From JAAZMU01 sp964547725 (GTDB lineage: Bacteria > Patescibacteriota > Minisyncoccia > Minisyncoccales > Minisyncoccaceae), in the NCBI GenBank assembly GCA_964547725.1, contig CAZJOO010000028.1, forward strand, positions 1 through 5,772: a DNA stretch of 5,772 nucleotides. Direction: 5' to 3'. The position numbers and the translations under genes were made by a program. The notes beneath the pieces were generated by a model. It did no database searches, was not told the origin of the DNA, and saw only the letters and a program-made list of their open reading frames with translations. This document shows positions 1-4,287 of the stretch, piece after piece (position 1 is the first letter of the stretch; each line of letters starts with the position of its first letter).

Positions 1-38
1 GCTATCACAAAAGTATTCTTTCTGTAGAGGTTAAAAAA

Positions 39-536
39 ATGGGAGATCATTTGAAAGTAATTAAAAGAGAGGTTCCTGTCTATTTGTTAAGTCCTCCTTA
101 TTCAGAGATTTATAGAATCTCTGATAATGACTATGTCGTTGAAACAATTTGTAACGCTAAAGCCCTAAAAATCTCAGGACTTGTTGATAGAGAGTTTTTA
201 AAAAATCATGCTCTATTGAAAGGCTATGAGGTTCGTCCTTTTGAAGGAAATGACGACTATGTTCATTTTTGGCAAGTTTCTGAAGGCGTCGAAGGCGGCT
301 ATAACTATGGTTACGATAACATACCTTTAAGAAATGAAATGTTGTCTTTCATCATTAAGCGCTTCAATGTAAGGGAGAAACATTGCTTATTCGTTGTTTC
401 GAGCGATGGTCATGGCAATTTGATTTTCCGGGAGGTTATCCGCGGAAGAGATTTGTTTTTTTACCATATAGGTAAAAAGATTGTAAGCATTAGAGACAAA
501 GTCTTTCCTAAAAAGAAGGAGTGTGGGTTTTCTTAA
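39..536 (+). CDS. Hypothetical protein, 165 aa, no recognised family
   Basis: I do not recognise this protein and assign no function. It appears soluble: no signal peptide or membrane segment is visible. Composition is mixed and aromatic, with a Gly/Tyr-rich patch around residues 83-93 (SEGVEGGYNYG) and a basic tail (KKK near residues 158-160). The ATG at 39 is preceded by AGAGG at 26-30 with an 8-nt gap, the same arrangement as the small membrane gene at 3974, which supports this start. However, the same frame stays open to the left edge (codons from base 3 onward), so a longer protein beginning outside the window cannot be excluded. A weak hairpin with a T-run follows the stop directly, so it probably ends its transcript. 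That it is a real gene is fairly secure from its length and codon pattern; what it does is unknown. Confidence 0.75.
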   Translation: MGDHLKVIKREVPVYLLSPPYSEIYRISDNDYVVETICNAKALKISGLVDREFLKNHALLKGYEVRPFEGNDDYVHFWQVSEGVEGGYNYGYDNIPLRNEMLSFIIKRFNVREKHCLFVVSSDGHGNLIFREVIRGRDLFFYHIGKKIVSIRDKVFPKKKECGFS

Positions 537-553
537 AAGAGAACTCTTTTTTT
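535..553 (+). terminator. Weak intrinsic terminator after the first gene
   Basis: AAAAGA (535-540) pairs with TCTTTT (545-550) across the loop GAAC and runs into T's to 553. The stem begins inside the TAA stop codon at 534-536. It is short and nearly all A-T, so termination is probably partial. Its position between a stop codon and a fresh promoter fits the role. Confidence 0.5.
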
Positions 554-565
554 ATTTGACTTTAG

Positions 566-574
566 TGTTACTAT
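566..574 (+). promoter_or_regulatory. Probable extended -10 promoter of the antitoxin relic
   Basis: TGTTACTAT reads as an extended -10 (TG-N-TACTAT, hexamer 569-574). It would place the transcription start near 581, just ahead of the ATG at 584. No good -35 lies 17 bp upstream, only a T-tract, so this depends on the TG extension. An alternative is TTGACT at 556-561 with the AT-rich 577-585 stretch, but that would start transcription after the ATG. Confidence 0.4.
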
Positions 575-583
575 TGTAGATAT

Positions 584-852
584 ATGAAATCTGTAATAAA
601 TATTAAAACAGAAAAAGAGGTAAAAGAAAACGCTCAGAAAATTGCTAAGGAGCTAGGACTTTCTTTAAGCGATGTTGTTAATGCTTCTTTAAGAAACTTT
701 ATTAAAACTCGAGAGGTTCATTTTTATGCTGTTCCTAAAATGCAGAGGAATTAGAGTGTCTTTTAACAAAAGTAGAAGAAGATATTAAAAAAAACATTTC
801 TTCTGGTTTTTCGTCTTCTTTTGAAGTTAGTAAATATCTTGATAGTCTATGA
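584..852 (+). pseudogene. RelB/DinJ-family antitoxin, broken by a frameshift
   Basis: Antitoxins of this family bind their own promoter through a ribbon-helix-helix N-terminus and mask a RelE/YafQ-type toxin with their C-terminus. The first 56 codons (584-754) read as a typical DinJ/RelB N-terminus. There is a beta strand (MKSVINIKT), a first helix, then the hallmark LGLSLSDVVNASLRNFI followed by KTREVHF. Family members continue as KM-x-x-ELE-x-LL. Here the frame hits TAG at 752-754, while ELECLLTKVEEDIKK and the Phe/Ser-rich tail ending in YLDSL lie in another frame (748-852, TGA). Five bases (743-747) separate ATG(740) from GAA(748) where six are expected, so one base appears lost within CAGAG. 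No Shine-Dalgarno site precedes ATG 584, and upstream in-frame codons soon reach a stop. The truncated RHH domain might still bind DNA. The family call is secure; whether it is a true mutation or a sequencing error is not. Confidence 0.75.
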
Positions 853-938
853 AGAAGATTTTCTTTCATGAGGATATAGAAATTTATAAAAACATAGGAA
901 ATTGTTTTTTTTATTATTTTGTGTTAATAATGAAATAG
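849..938 (+). pseudogene. Toxin stub of the broken toxin-antitoxin pair
   Basis: An ATG at 849-851 overlaps the antitoxin's ancestral TGA (850-852) as ATGA, the usual translational coupling of type II toxin-antitoxin pairs. The frame runs only 29 codons. Residues 1-17 (MKKIFFHEDIEIYKNIG) resemble the first strand and helix of RelE/ParE-type toxins, with aromatic and basic residues near the start. After that the frame becomes an unrelated Phe/Tyr-rich run and stops at 936-938. None of the later catalytic region is present. The break point falls close to the -35 element (902-907) of the next gene, so a deletion or insertion seems to have replaced the toxin body with another gene. The position supports the call more strongly than the short residue match, which could be chance. 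Confidence 0.45.
902..930 (+). promoter_or_regulatory. Promoter of the 953-1246 gene
   Basis: TTGTTT (902-907) as -35 and TAATAA (925-930) as -10 are separated by 17 bp, and TG at 922-923 makes the -10 an extended type. The predicted transcription start near 937 leaves a short leader containing the Shine-Dalgarno site at 941-945. Confidence 0.6.
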
Positions 939-952
939 TAAGGAGAAGTAAA

Positions 953-1246
953 ATGTATTACAAACAAGAGCCTACAGAAGAGGAAAAGATTGCTGAAGAA
1001 TTAGAAAACATGTGTCTGGCTATTAATCCTTTTTTTGGAGAATTAGTGGCCGCAAACATTAATCACGAGAAGATAGATTTGACGCCCTACAATAATCTGA
1101 AGAGACAATTAGAGTTAGCCAAAGAAGCTTTCAAAAAGGCAAAAGAGAAGGGTTACTCTTGTCCCATAGGATTTAAAATTGAAAGGGCTGAAGCTTGTGT
1201 ACATCAGCGTTTCGATAGCTTGATTCGATGGCAAGAATCTTTTTAA
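953..1246 (+). CDS. Hypothetical small helical protein, 97 aa
   Basis: I do not recognise the family. The ATG at 953 is chosen because AGGAG (941-945) lies 7 nt upstream; a longer reading from TTG at 902 would start inside the promoter. The protein is charged and mostly helical by appearance. An acidic N-terminus (residues 6-18, rich in Glu) is followed by a Leu/Lys/Ala amphipathic stretch (about 47-67), then a turn with YSCPIGF (68-74) and a final helix with two aromatic residues. There are three cysteines (21, 70, 82), but no spacing typical of a zinc site, and no signal peptide. It has its own promoter and terminator, so it is a single-gene unit. It sits before Fic but lacks the (S/T)xxxE(G/N) motif, so nothing suggests it is a Fic antitoxin. 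That it is a gene is well supported; its role is unknown. Confidence 0.75.
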   Translation: MYYKQEPTEEEKIAEELENMCLAINPFFGELVAANINHEKIDLTPYNNLKRQLELAKEAFKKAKEKGYSCPIGFKIERAEACVHQRFDSLIRWQESF

Positions 1247-1271
1247 AACAAGTTTAAAAACTTGTTTTTTT
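1245..1271 (+). terminator. Intrinsic terminator after the 97-aa gene
   Basis: A perfect 10-bp stem, AAAACAAGTT (1245-1254) with AACTTGTTTT (1259-1268), closes the loop TAAA and is followed by T's to 1271. It begins within the stop codon and ends just before the Fic promoter's -35, isolating Fic from upstream transcription. Confidence 0.85.
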
Positions 1272-1273
1272 AC

Positions 1274-1302
1274 TTGACATTCGTCTATTATTCGTCTAAT
1301 AT
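1274..1302 (+). promoter_or_regulatory. Strong promoter of the Fic gene
   Basis: TTGACA (1274-1279, exact consensus -35) and TAATAT (1297-1302, -10) have an ideal 17-bp spacer. Transcription should start near 1309, about 10 nt before the ATG at 1319, leaving no room for a normal Shine-Dalgarno leader. Operator-like repeats overlap the spacer, the -10 and the start region, so this strong promoter is probably held under repression. Confidence 0.85.
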
Positions 1303-1318
1303 TAAAGAATAGACGAAT
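1279..1318 (+). repeat. Operator-like triple repeat at the Fic promoter
   Basis: Three copies of an 11-bp unit occur. ATTCGTCTATT (1279-1289) and ATTCGTCTAAT (1290-1300) are directly adjacent in tandem, and AATAGACGAAT (1308-1318) is the exact reverse complement of the first. The first copy touches the last base of the -35, the second covers most of the -10, and the inverted copy spans the transcription start up to the Fic ATG. This is how a multi-site repressor operator looks. The Fic protein's own C-terminal winged helix is the obvious candidate binder, but that is inference. Confidence 0.8.
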
Positions 1319-2332
1319 ATGTTTAATCCAAAATATACAATTAGTCCTAAGATTCTTTCTAACATTAAGCACATAACAGAATTGATTGTTAGACTTAACG
1401 GAAGACACTTTTCTGGCGTTGTTTTTTTAGAGCTTGAAAAAAGAGCCAGAGCTCTTTCTGCTCATTCTTCAACAAGTATCGAAGGGAACCCGTTACCATT
1501 AACAGAGGTAAAAAGACTTTTAAAGAATGCTCCAGAAAACCTTCGCGATAGTGAAAAAGAAGTTTTAAATTACAACAATGCTTTAATGTATTTAAAGGAT
1601 AATAATGAATTTAATTTAGGAAATATTTTAAAGATTCAAGAGCTTGTTACCCTTGGACTTATTAACAAATTTAATTCAGGAAAGCTTCGCAAAGAGCCAG
1701 TGTTTGTTAATGATCCCAAAGAAGGAAAAACAATTTACTTTCCTCCAGACCATGGGGATGTTTCTCGACTGATGAATGAATTGATTGAGTATGTTAATAA
1801 CAATAAGGGAATGATTGATCCATTAATCCTTGCTGGAATTTTTCACAAACAATTTGTTATTATTCATCCTTTTCTTGATGGAAACGGAAGAACGAGTCGA
1901 TTGAGTACAAAAATATTACTTTCTGATATGGGTTTAAATACTTTCAATCTTTTTAGTTTTGAAAATTATTACAATAACAACGTTACAAAATATTTTAATG
2001 AAGTCGGGCTTGTTGGTGATTATTATGACTTTGAGGGAAAGGTAGATTTTACTCCTTGGATAGAATATTTTACTGATGGTATTATCGACGAATTGTTTAG
2101 AGTTGGGGAAGAGATGAATGATGCTAAATCTGGGGTCTTGGAATCTTATGAAGAAAAAATCTTAGACTATATTAAAAAACATGGCTTTATAAGAGATAAA
2201 GACTATGCTTTATTGGTAAAAAGAGCTAAACCAACTCGCCATCTTGATTTTAAAAAATTAAGAGCTCTTAATTTAATTGAAATGCAAGGAAAGGGCAAAA
2301 ATTCTTTTTATATTTTAAAAAATAAAATATAA
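1319..2332 (+). CDS. Fic family protein (class II-like) with C-terminal winged helix
   Basis: Fic enzymes usually transfer AMP from ATP onto a hydroxyl side chain of a target protein, altering its activity. The active-site motif HPFLDGNGRTSR is complete at residues 183-194 (catalytic H183, phosphate-binding GNGR, R194). The beta-hairpin flap that positions the target appears at TIYFPPDH (138-145). An inhibitory motif (S/T)xxxE(G/N) is visible as S51...E55-G56 before the Fic core. This is the class II layout, in which the protein restrains itself through a glutamate that blocks ATP gamma-phosphate placement. Residues about 275-334 resemble a winged helix, as in SoFic-like proteins, ending with a wing-like GKGKNSFYIL. 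The length of 337 aa is normal. ATG 1319 is set by the promoter; it lacks a Shine-Dalgarno site and is almost leaderless. The operator repeats suggest autoregulation. The target protein is not predictable. Confidence 0.93.
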   Translation: MFNPKYTISPKILSNIKHITELIVRLNGRHFSGVVFLELEKRARALSAHSSTSIEGNPLPLTEVKRLLKNAPENLRDSEKEVLNYNNALMYLKDNNEFNLGNILKIQELVTLGLINKFNSGKLRKEPVFVNDPKEGKTIYFPPDHGDVSRLMNELIEYVNNNKGMIDPLILAGIFHKQFVIIHPFLDGNGRTSRLSTKILLSDMGLNTFNLFSFENYYNNNVTKYFNEVGLVGDYYDFEGKVDFTPWIEYFTDGIIDELFRVGEEMNDAKSGVLESYEEKILDYIKKHGFIRDKDYALLVKRAKPTRHLDFKKLRALNLIEMQGKGKNSFYILKNKI

Positions 2333-2426
2333 TTAAGAAAAGAGCAAAGAGCTTTTAAGACTTTCTGAGAATTTTTTATTAACAAAATTACAGATTTTAG
2401 TATTATGTTTCCAAAGAAGGACAAAA

Positions 2427-2540
2427 ATGTCTTTTTACAGAAACAAAATGAACAAAACAGAATTTAAAAATTATTTTACGGCAGATAGAACCTTTTTCTT
2501 AAACCGCCATATGTCTGGTGACATTACCAAGCAGCCTTGA
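2427..2540 (+). CDS. Possible 37-aa small protein or relic 5' end
   Basis: The frame opens at ATG 2427 with AAGAAGG (2414-2420) 6 nt upstream, a credible Shine-Dalgarno site. TATTAT at 2401-2406 could be its -10. The 37-residue product is basic and aromatic, with no membrane segment and no recognised motif. Its end overlaps, in another frame, the start of the nucleotidyltransferase-like remnant. It may therefore be a real small gene, or the front of a larger gene shattered by frameshifts. The ribosome site favours translation; nothing in the residues indicates a role. Confidence 0.35.
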   Translation: MSFYRNKMNKTEFKNYFTADRTFFLNRHMSGDITKQP

Positions 2541-2637
2541 CTTTAATCTTTTAGCAAAGGATGTTGAACCTTTTCTTTTTAATCCTAAGGATAAGAACAA
2601 AGTTTTGTTTTTTAAAAAATTTGTTCAAGAATTATAA
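2503..2637 (+). pseudogene. C-terminal remnant, probably AbiEii-type nucleotidyltransferase
   Basis: AbiEii/AbiGii proteins are nucleotidyltransferase toxins of abortive-infection toxin-antitoxin systems. This open frame of about 44 codons has no start codon that makes sense. It ends in DFNLLAKDVEPFL followed by FNPKDKNKVLFFKKFVQEL and TAA (2635-2637), and the preceding residues read LPSSLDF. The order, a Leu-Pro approach, Asp-Phe, a helix, then DVEPFL and a final charged helix, matches what I remember of C-termini in AbiEii-like proteins of CPR bacteria. The nucleotidyltransferase core (the GG-T/S and DxD motifs) is absent from the window, so this cannot be an active enzyme. No partner antitoxin is seen. 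The call rests on a short tail match and is moderate at best. It is consistent with the toxin-antitoxin relic and the Fic gene to the left. Confidence 0.4.
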
Positions 2638-2648
2638 TTTTAATTACA

Positions 2649-2676
2649 TTGAGTTAAGTTGCCTCCCTTTTTTATT
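2649..2676 (+). promoter_or_regulatory. Possible promoter of the helicase gene
   Basis: TTGAGT (2649-2654) and TTTATT (2671-2676) are 16 bp apart and would start transcription near 2683, about 11 nt before ATG 2694. TATGAT at 2685-2690 is a better -10 hexamer but would start transcription after the ATG and lacks a -35 at normal spacing. The promoter is probable; its exact position is uncertain. Confidence 0.35.
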
Positions 2677-2693
2677 TGTGCCAATATGATTGT

Positions 2694-3923
2694 ATGAAAC
2701 AAGAAAAAGCCTTAAAGATTTTAAAGTCAGGAAAGAATGTATTTTTAACTGGTTCTGCGGGAACAGGGAAGACTTTTGTTTTAAACTCTTTTATCAAAAG
2801 CTTGGAGGATAAGTGCGTGGGAGTGACCGCCTCTACAGGAATCGCGGCCACTCATTTAAATGGGATGACTATCCATTCTTGGGCAGGAATTGGGATTAAT
2901 AATGATTTAGATGAAGCAGGGATTAAAAAGTTAGTTAAAAAGAAGTATTTAATTCAAAGAATAAGAAAAGCAAAGGTTTTGATTATCGATGAAATCTCTA
3001 TGCTTGACGCTCAAAGATTAGATTTGATTGATAAGGTGCTTCGAGCGATTAAAGACCCTTTCTTAGCCTTTGGAGGATTGCAAATTGTTGTCTGCGGTGA
3101 TTTCTTTCAGTTGCCACCAGTTAATAACTGGAATAGTGATTTTGCCTACAATGCTTTTTCTTGGGAGAAGGCTAATTTTAAGGTTTGCTATTTGGAGAAG
3201 TGTTATCGGCAAGATACTGACCAGGAGTTTATTTCTCTATTGAATAAAATAAGGAGCGGAAAAGTTGATTTAGAGGTTTTTACTAAATTAAAAGAAAGAG
3301 AGGATAAGAAGGTTTCTGGCTTAAAAGAAATTACCAAATTGTATAGTTTAAATGTTGATATCGATCAAATTAATAGTCAAAAACTAGCTCAAATAAAAGG
3401 TGAAGAAAAAGAATACAGAATGACTTCTAGCGGAGATTCTTTGGTGGTAAAAGCTTTGAAAAAAGGTTGTTTGGCTCAAGAAACACTTAAACTAAAAAAA
3501 GGAGCTATTGTGATGTTTCTTAAAAATAATCCAGAAGAGGGGTATTTTAATGGAAGTATGGGAGAGGTGATTGATTTCAACGATTTGGGAGAGCCATATG
3601 TTAAGTTAAAAAAAGGAAGAGAGGTTTTGGTAAGAAGAGCTGCTTGGTCTATTGATGATGAAAAATCTTCTATTGCTGAAATCACTCAGTATCCATTAAG
3701 ATTAGCTTGGGCGATTACCATTCACAAAAGCCAAGGAATGAGCTTAGACGCAGCAGAGATTGATTTGAGTAAGTCTTTTGAATATGGAATGGGCTATGTT
3801 GCCTTATCTAGAGTAAAAACATTAAAGGGAATCAAGCTTTTGGGAATAAATAAGAAAGCTTTGCAAGTTAGTCCAGAGATTTTAGAAAAAGACAAAGAGT
3901 TTCGAAGATTGTCTGATCTATAA
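2694..3923 (+). CDS. Pif1-family (SF1B) DNA helicase, compact form
   Basis: Pif1-type enzymes are 5'-to-3' ATP-driven DNA helicases that resolve structured DNA such as G-quadruplexes and R-loops and aid replication. All core motifs are present in order (numbered from ATG 2694): Walker A GSAGTGKT (20-27), motif Ia TASTGIAATH (45-54), TIHSWAGIG (59-67), Walker B IIDEISML (97-104), GDFFQLPPV (135-143), the arginine-bearing LEKCYRQ (167-173), ITIHKSQGMSLD (341-352) and YVALSRVKTLKGI (368-380). At 409 aa it is little more than the helicase core, with no added nuclease or DNA-binding domain. ATG 2694 is preferred over TTG 2676 because the latter adds six unneeded residues and overlaps probable promoter bases. 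No Shine-Dalgarno site is visible. It stands alone: relics precede it and an independent promoter follows. The family call is very secure; the cellular role is inferred from it. Confidence 0.95.
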   Translation: MKQEKALKILKSGKNVFLTGSAGTGKTFVLNSFIKSLEDKCVGVTASTGIAATHLNGMTIHSWAGIGINNDLDEAGIKKLVKKKYLIQRIRKAKVLIIDEISMLDAQRLDLIDKVLRAIKDPFLAFGGLQIVVCGDFFQLPPVNNWNSDFAYNAFSWEKANFKVCYLEKCYRQDTDQEFISLLNKIRSGKVDLEVFTKLKEREDKKVSGLKEITKLYSLNVDIDQINSQKLAQIKGEEKEYRMTSSGDSLVVKALKKGCLAQETLKLKKGAIVMFLKNNPEEGYFNGSMGEVIDFNDLGEPYVKLKKGREVLVRRAAWSIDDEKSSIAEITQYPLRLAWAITIHKSQGMSLDAAEIDLSKSFEYGMGYVALSRVKTLKGIKLLGINKKALQVSPEILEKDKEFRRLSDL

Positions 3924-3941
3924 TATTTGACAAATATTATA
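3919..3941 (+). repeat. 23-bp perfect palindrome spanning helicase stop and a -35 element
   Basis: TATAATATTTG (3919-3929) and CAAATATTATA (3931-3941) are exact reverse complements around a single A. The left arm contains the helicase TAA stop. The centre contains TTGACA (3927-3932), the -35 of the next gene. No T-run follows, so it is not a normal terminator. An operator bound by a dimeric repressor is the better reading. Confidence 0.75.
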
Positions 3942-3955
3942 CGATATCTTAATCT
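3927..3955 (+). promoter_or_regulatory. Promoter of the small membrane protein gene
   Basis: TTGACA (3927-3932) and TAATCT (3950-3955) have a 17-bp spacer, predicting a transcript start near 3962. That start lies at the Shine-Dalgarno site AAGAGG (3961-3966), so the leader is very short. The -35 sits in the middle of the 23-bp palindrome, so a bound repressor would block RNA polymerase. Confidence 0.75.
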
Positions 3956-3973
3956 TGAAAAAGAGGTTTAAAA

Positions 3974-4078
3974 ATGAAATATTGTTTTAATGCTGCCGGA
4001 TTGTTGATCATGCTTATTGTTTTCTTTTTGCTTTTTATTGTTATGATGTTTTGTGCAATTGGCATGTGCATTTCCTAG
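3974..4078 (+). CDS. Small single-pass membrane protein, 34 aa
   Basis: The ATG at 3974 follows AAGAGG (3961-3966) by 7 nt and a near-consensus promoter, and the TAG stop at 4076-4078 leads straight into a terminator. All parts of a complete small transcription unit are therefore present. The product starts MKYCFNAAG and then has an unbroken hydrophobic segment from about residue 9 to 29 (LLIMLIVFFLLFIVMMFCAIG), ending MCIS. This is one transmembrane helix with almost no soluble part. The Lys at position 2 favours a cytoplasmic N-terminus. Three cysteines (4, 27, 32) flank or lie in the helix. I recognise no family. By analogy it could be a regulatory subunit of a membrane complex or a hydrophobic toxin like those of type I systems, with the structured RNA at 4138-4227 nearby; neither is shown by the sequence. 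That it is expressed is well supported; its role is unknown. Confidence 0.7.
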   Translation: MKYCFNAAGLLIMLIVFFLLFIVMMFCAIGMCIS

Positions 4079-4102
4079 ATGATTGTTATAATCATCTTTT
4101 TT
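4077..4102 (+). terminator. Intrinsic terminator after the small membrane protein
   Basis: AGATGATT (4077-4084) pairs with AATCATCT (4090-4097) across the loop GTTAT, followed by T's to 4102. The stem begins within the TAG stop. It separates this gene from the small RNA promoter immediately downstream. Confidence 0.85.
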
Positions 4103-4103
4103 G

Positions 4104-4131
4104 TTGCTTTTTTAGAGAATTATGATATAGT
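4104..4131 (+). promoter_or_regulatory. Promoter of the structured small RNA
   Basis: TTGCTT (4104-4109) and TATAGT (4126-4131) are 16 bp apart. Seven bases past the -10 falls on G4138, which is exactly the first base of the RNA's closing stem. The protease promoter at 4254-4281 uses the same TTGCTT element and spacing, which strengthens both calls. TATGAT at 4121-4126 is an alternative -10 with a weaker -35. Confidence 0.6.
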
Positions 4132-4137
4132 TGTTTT

Positions 4138-4227
4138 GTGCTCACGGGGAGAGAGACCCCTACTCAACTAAGGAACTTTAAGTTGAAGTGAGCACACCAA
4201 AGGAATCACTATTGCAGTGATTTTTTT
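4138..4227 (+). ncRNA. Candidate structured small RNA, three-way junction plus terminator
   Basis: A perfect 8-bp stem GTGCTCAC (4138-4145) / GTGAGCAC (4188-4195) encloses two hairpins. The first is GGGG/CCCC (4146-4149 / 4157-4160) with the 7-nt loop AGAGAGA. The second is TCAACT/AGTTGA (4164-4169 / 4181-4186) with the 11-nt loop AAGGAACTTTA. Junction linkers are short (0, 3 and 1 nt), making a compact three-way junction. A linker containing AAAGGA leads into a terminator hairpin and T-run ending at 4227. It has its own promoter and start site, and no open frame fits. Exposed purine patches (AGAGAGA, AAGGAA, AAAGGAA) are notable: they resemble Shine-Dalgarno or GGA protein-binding motifs. 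It does not match tRNA, tmRNA, SRP RNA or riboswitch classes I can recall. The protease has a separate promoter downstream, so a free small RNA fits better than a riboswitch. Confidence 0.65.
4204..4227 (+). terminator. Intrinsic terminator of the small RNA
   Basis: AATCACT (4204-4210) pairs with AGTGATT (4216-4222) across the loop ATTGC, with T's at 4221-4227. It forms the 3' end of the structured RNA and lies 60 bp before the protease start. Confidence 0.85.
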
Positions 4228-4253
4228 GCTTTTAATTAAAGAAACTAAAGTTT

Positions 4254-4281
4254 TTGCTTTTTTATTATTTTATGGTATTAT
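4254..4281 (+). promoter_or_regulatory. Extended -10 promoter of the protease gene
   Basis: TTGCTT (4254-4259) and TATTAT (4276-4281) are 16 bp apart, with TG at 4273-4274 giving an extended -10. The predicted start, 7 bases on, is G4288, the first base of the GTG start codon, so the mRNA is probably leaderless. Confidence 0.65.
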
Positions 4282-4287
4282 TAAGCT

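Noticed and set aside
902..952. Upstream TTG start extending the 97-aa protein to 114 aa
   Set aside because: The TTG is part of the -35 element, so it would lie before the predicted transcript start. ATG 953 has an AGGAG site at ideal distance.
953..1246. Fic antitoxin in a class I FicTA pair
   Set aside because: It lacks (S/T)xxxE(G/N) and is separated from Fic by a strong terminator and a new promoter. Fic carries its own inhibitory motif.
1115..1408. Reverse-strand open frame of 97 codons
   Set aside because: It overlaps the end of the 97-aa gene, a strong + strand terminator, the Fic promoter and operator, and the Fic start. No promoter or ribosome site of its own is visible and its composition is not protein-like.
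2340..2356. Terminator after the Fic gene
   Set aside because: The best hairpin is 6 bp with a G-U pair and no proper T-run after it; too weak to annotate.
2676..2693. TTG start giving a 415-aa helicase
   Set aside because: It adds six residues outside the family's usual N-terminus, overlaps a probable -10 and has no ribosome site. ATG 2694 gives a natural start for the Walker A region.
3476..3685. Reverse-strand open frame of 69 codons inside the helicase
   Set aside because: It lies wholly antisense within a well-conserved helicase gene and has no initiation signals; it reads as a by-product of the coding strand.
4138..4199. A tRNA, suggested by the long end-pairing stem followed by ACCA
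   Set aside because: There are only two internal hairpins, no T-arm sequence, no 7-nt anticodon loop of normal form and no D-arm. The ACCA after the stem is probably chance.
4138..4227. Signal recognition particle RNA
   Set aside because: The conserved GGUCAGG / GGAAGCAG core of bacterial small SRP RNA is missing and the shape is branched, not a single hairpin.
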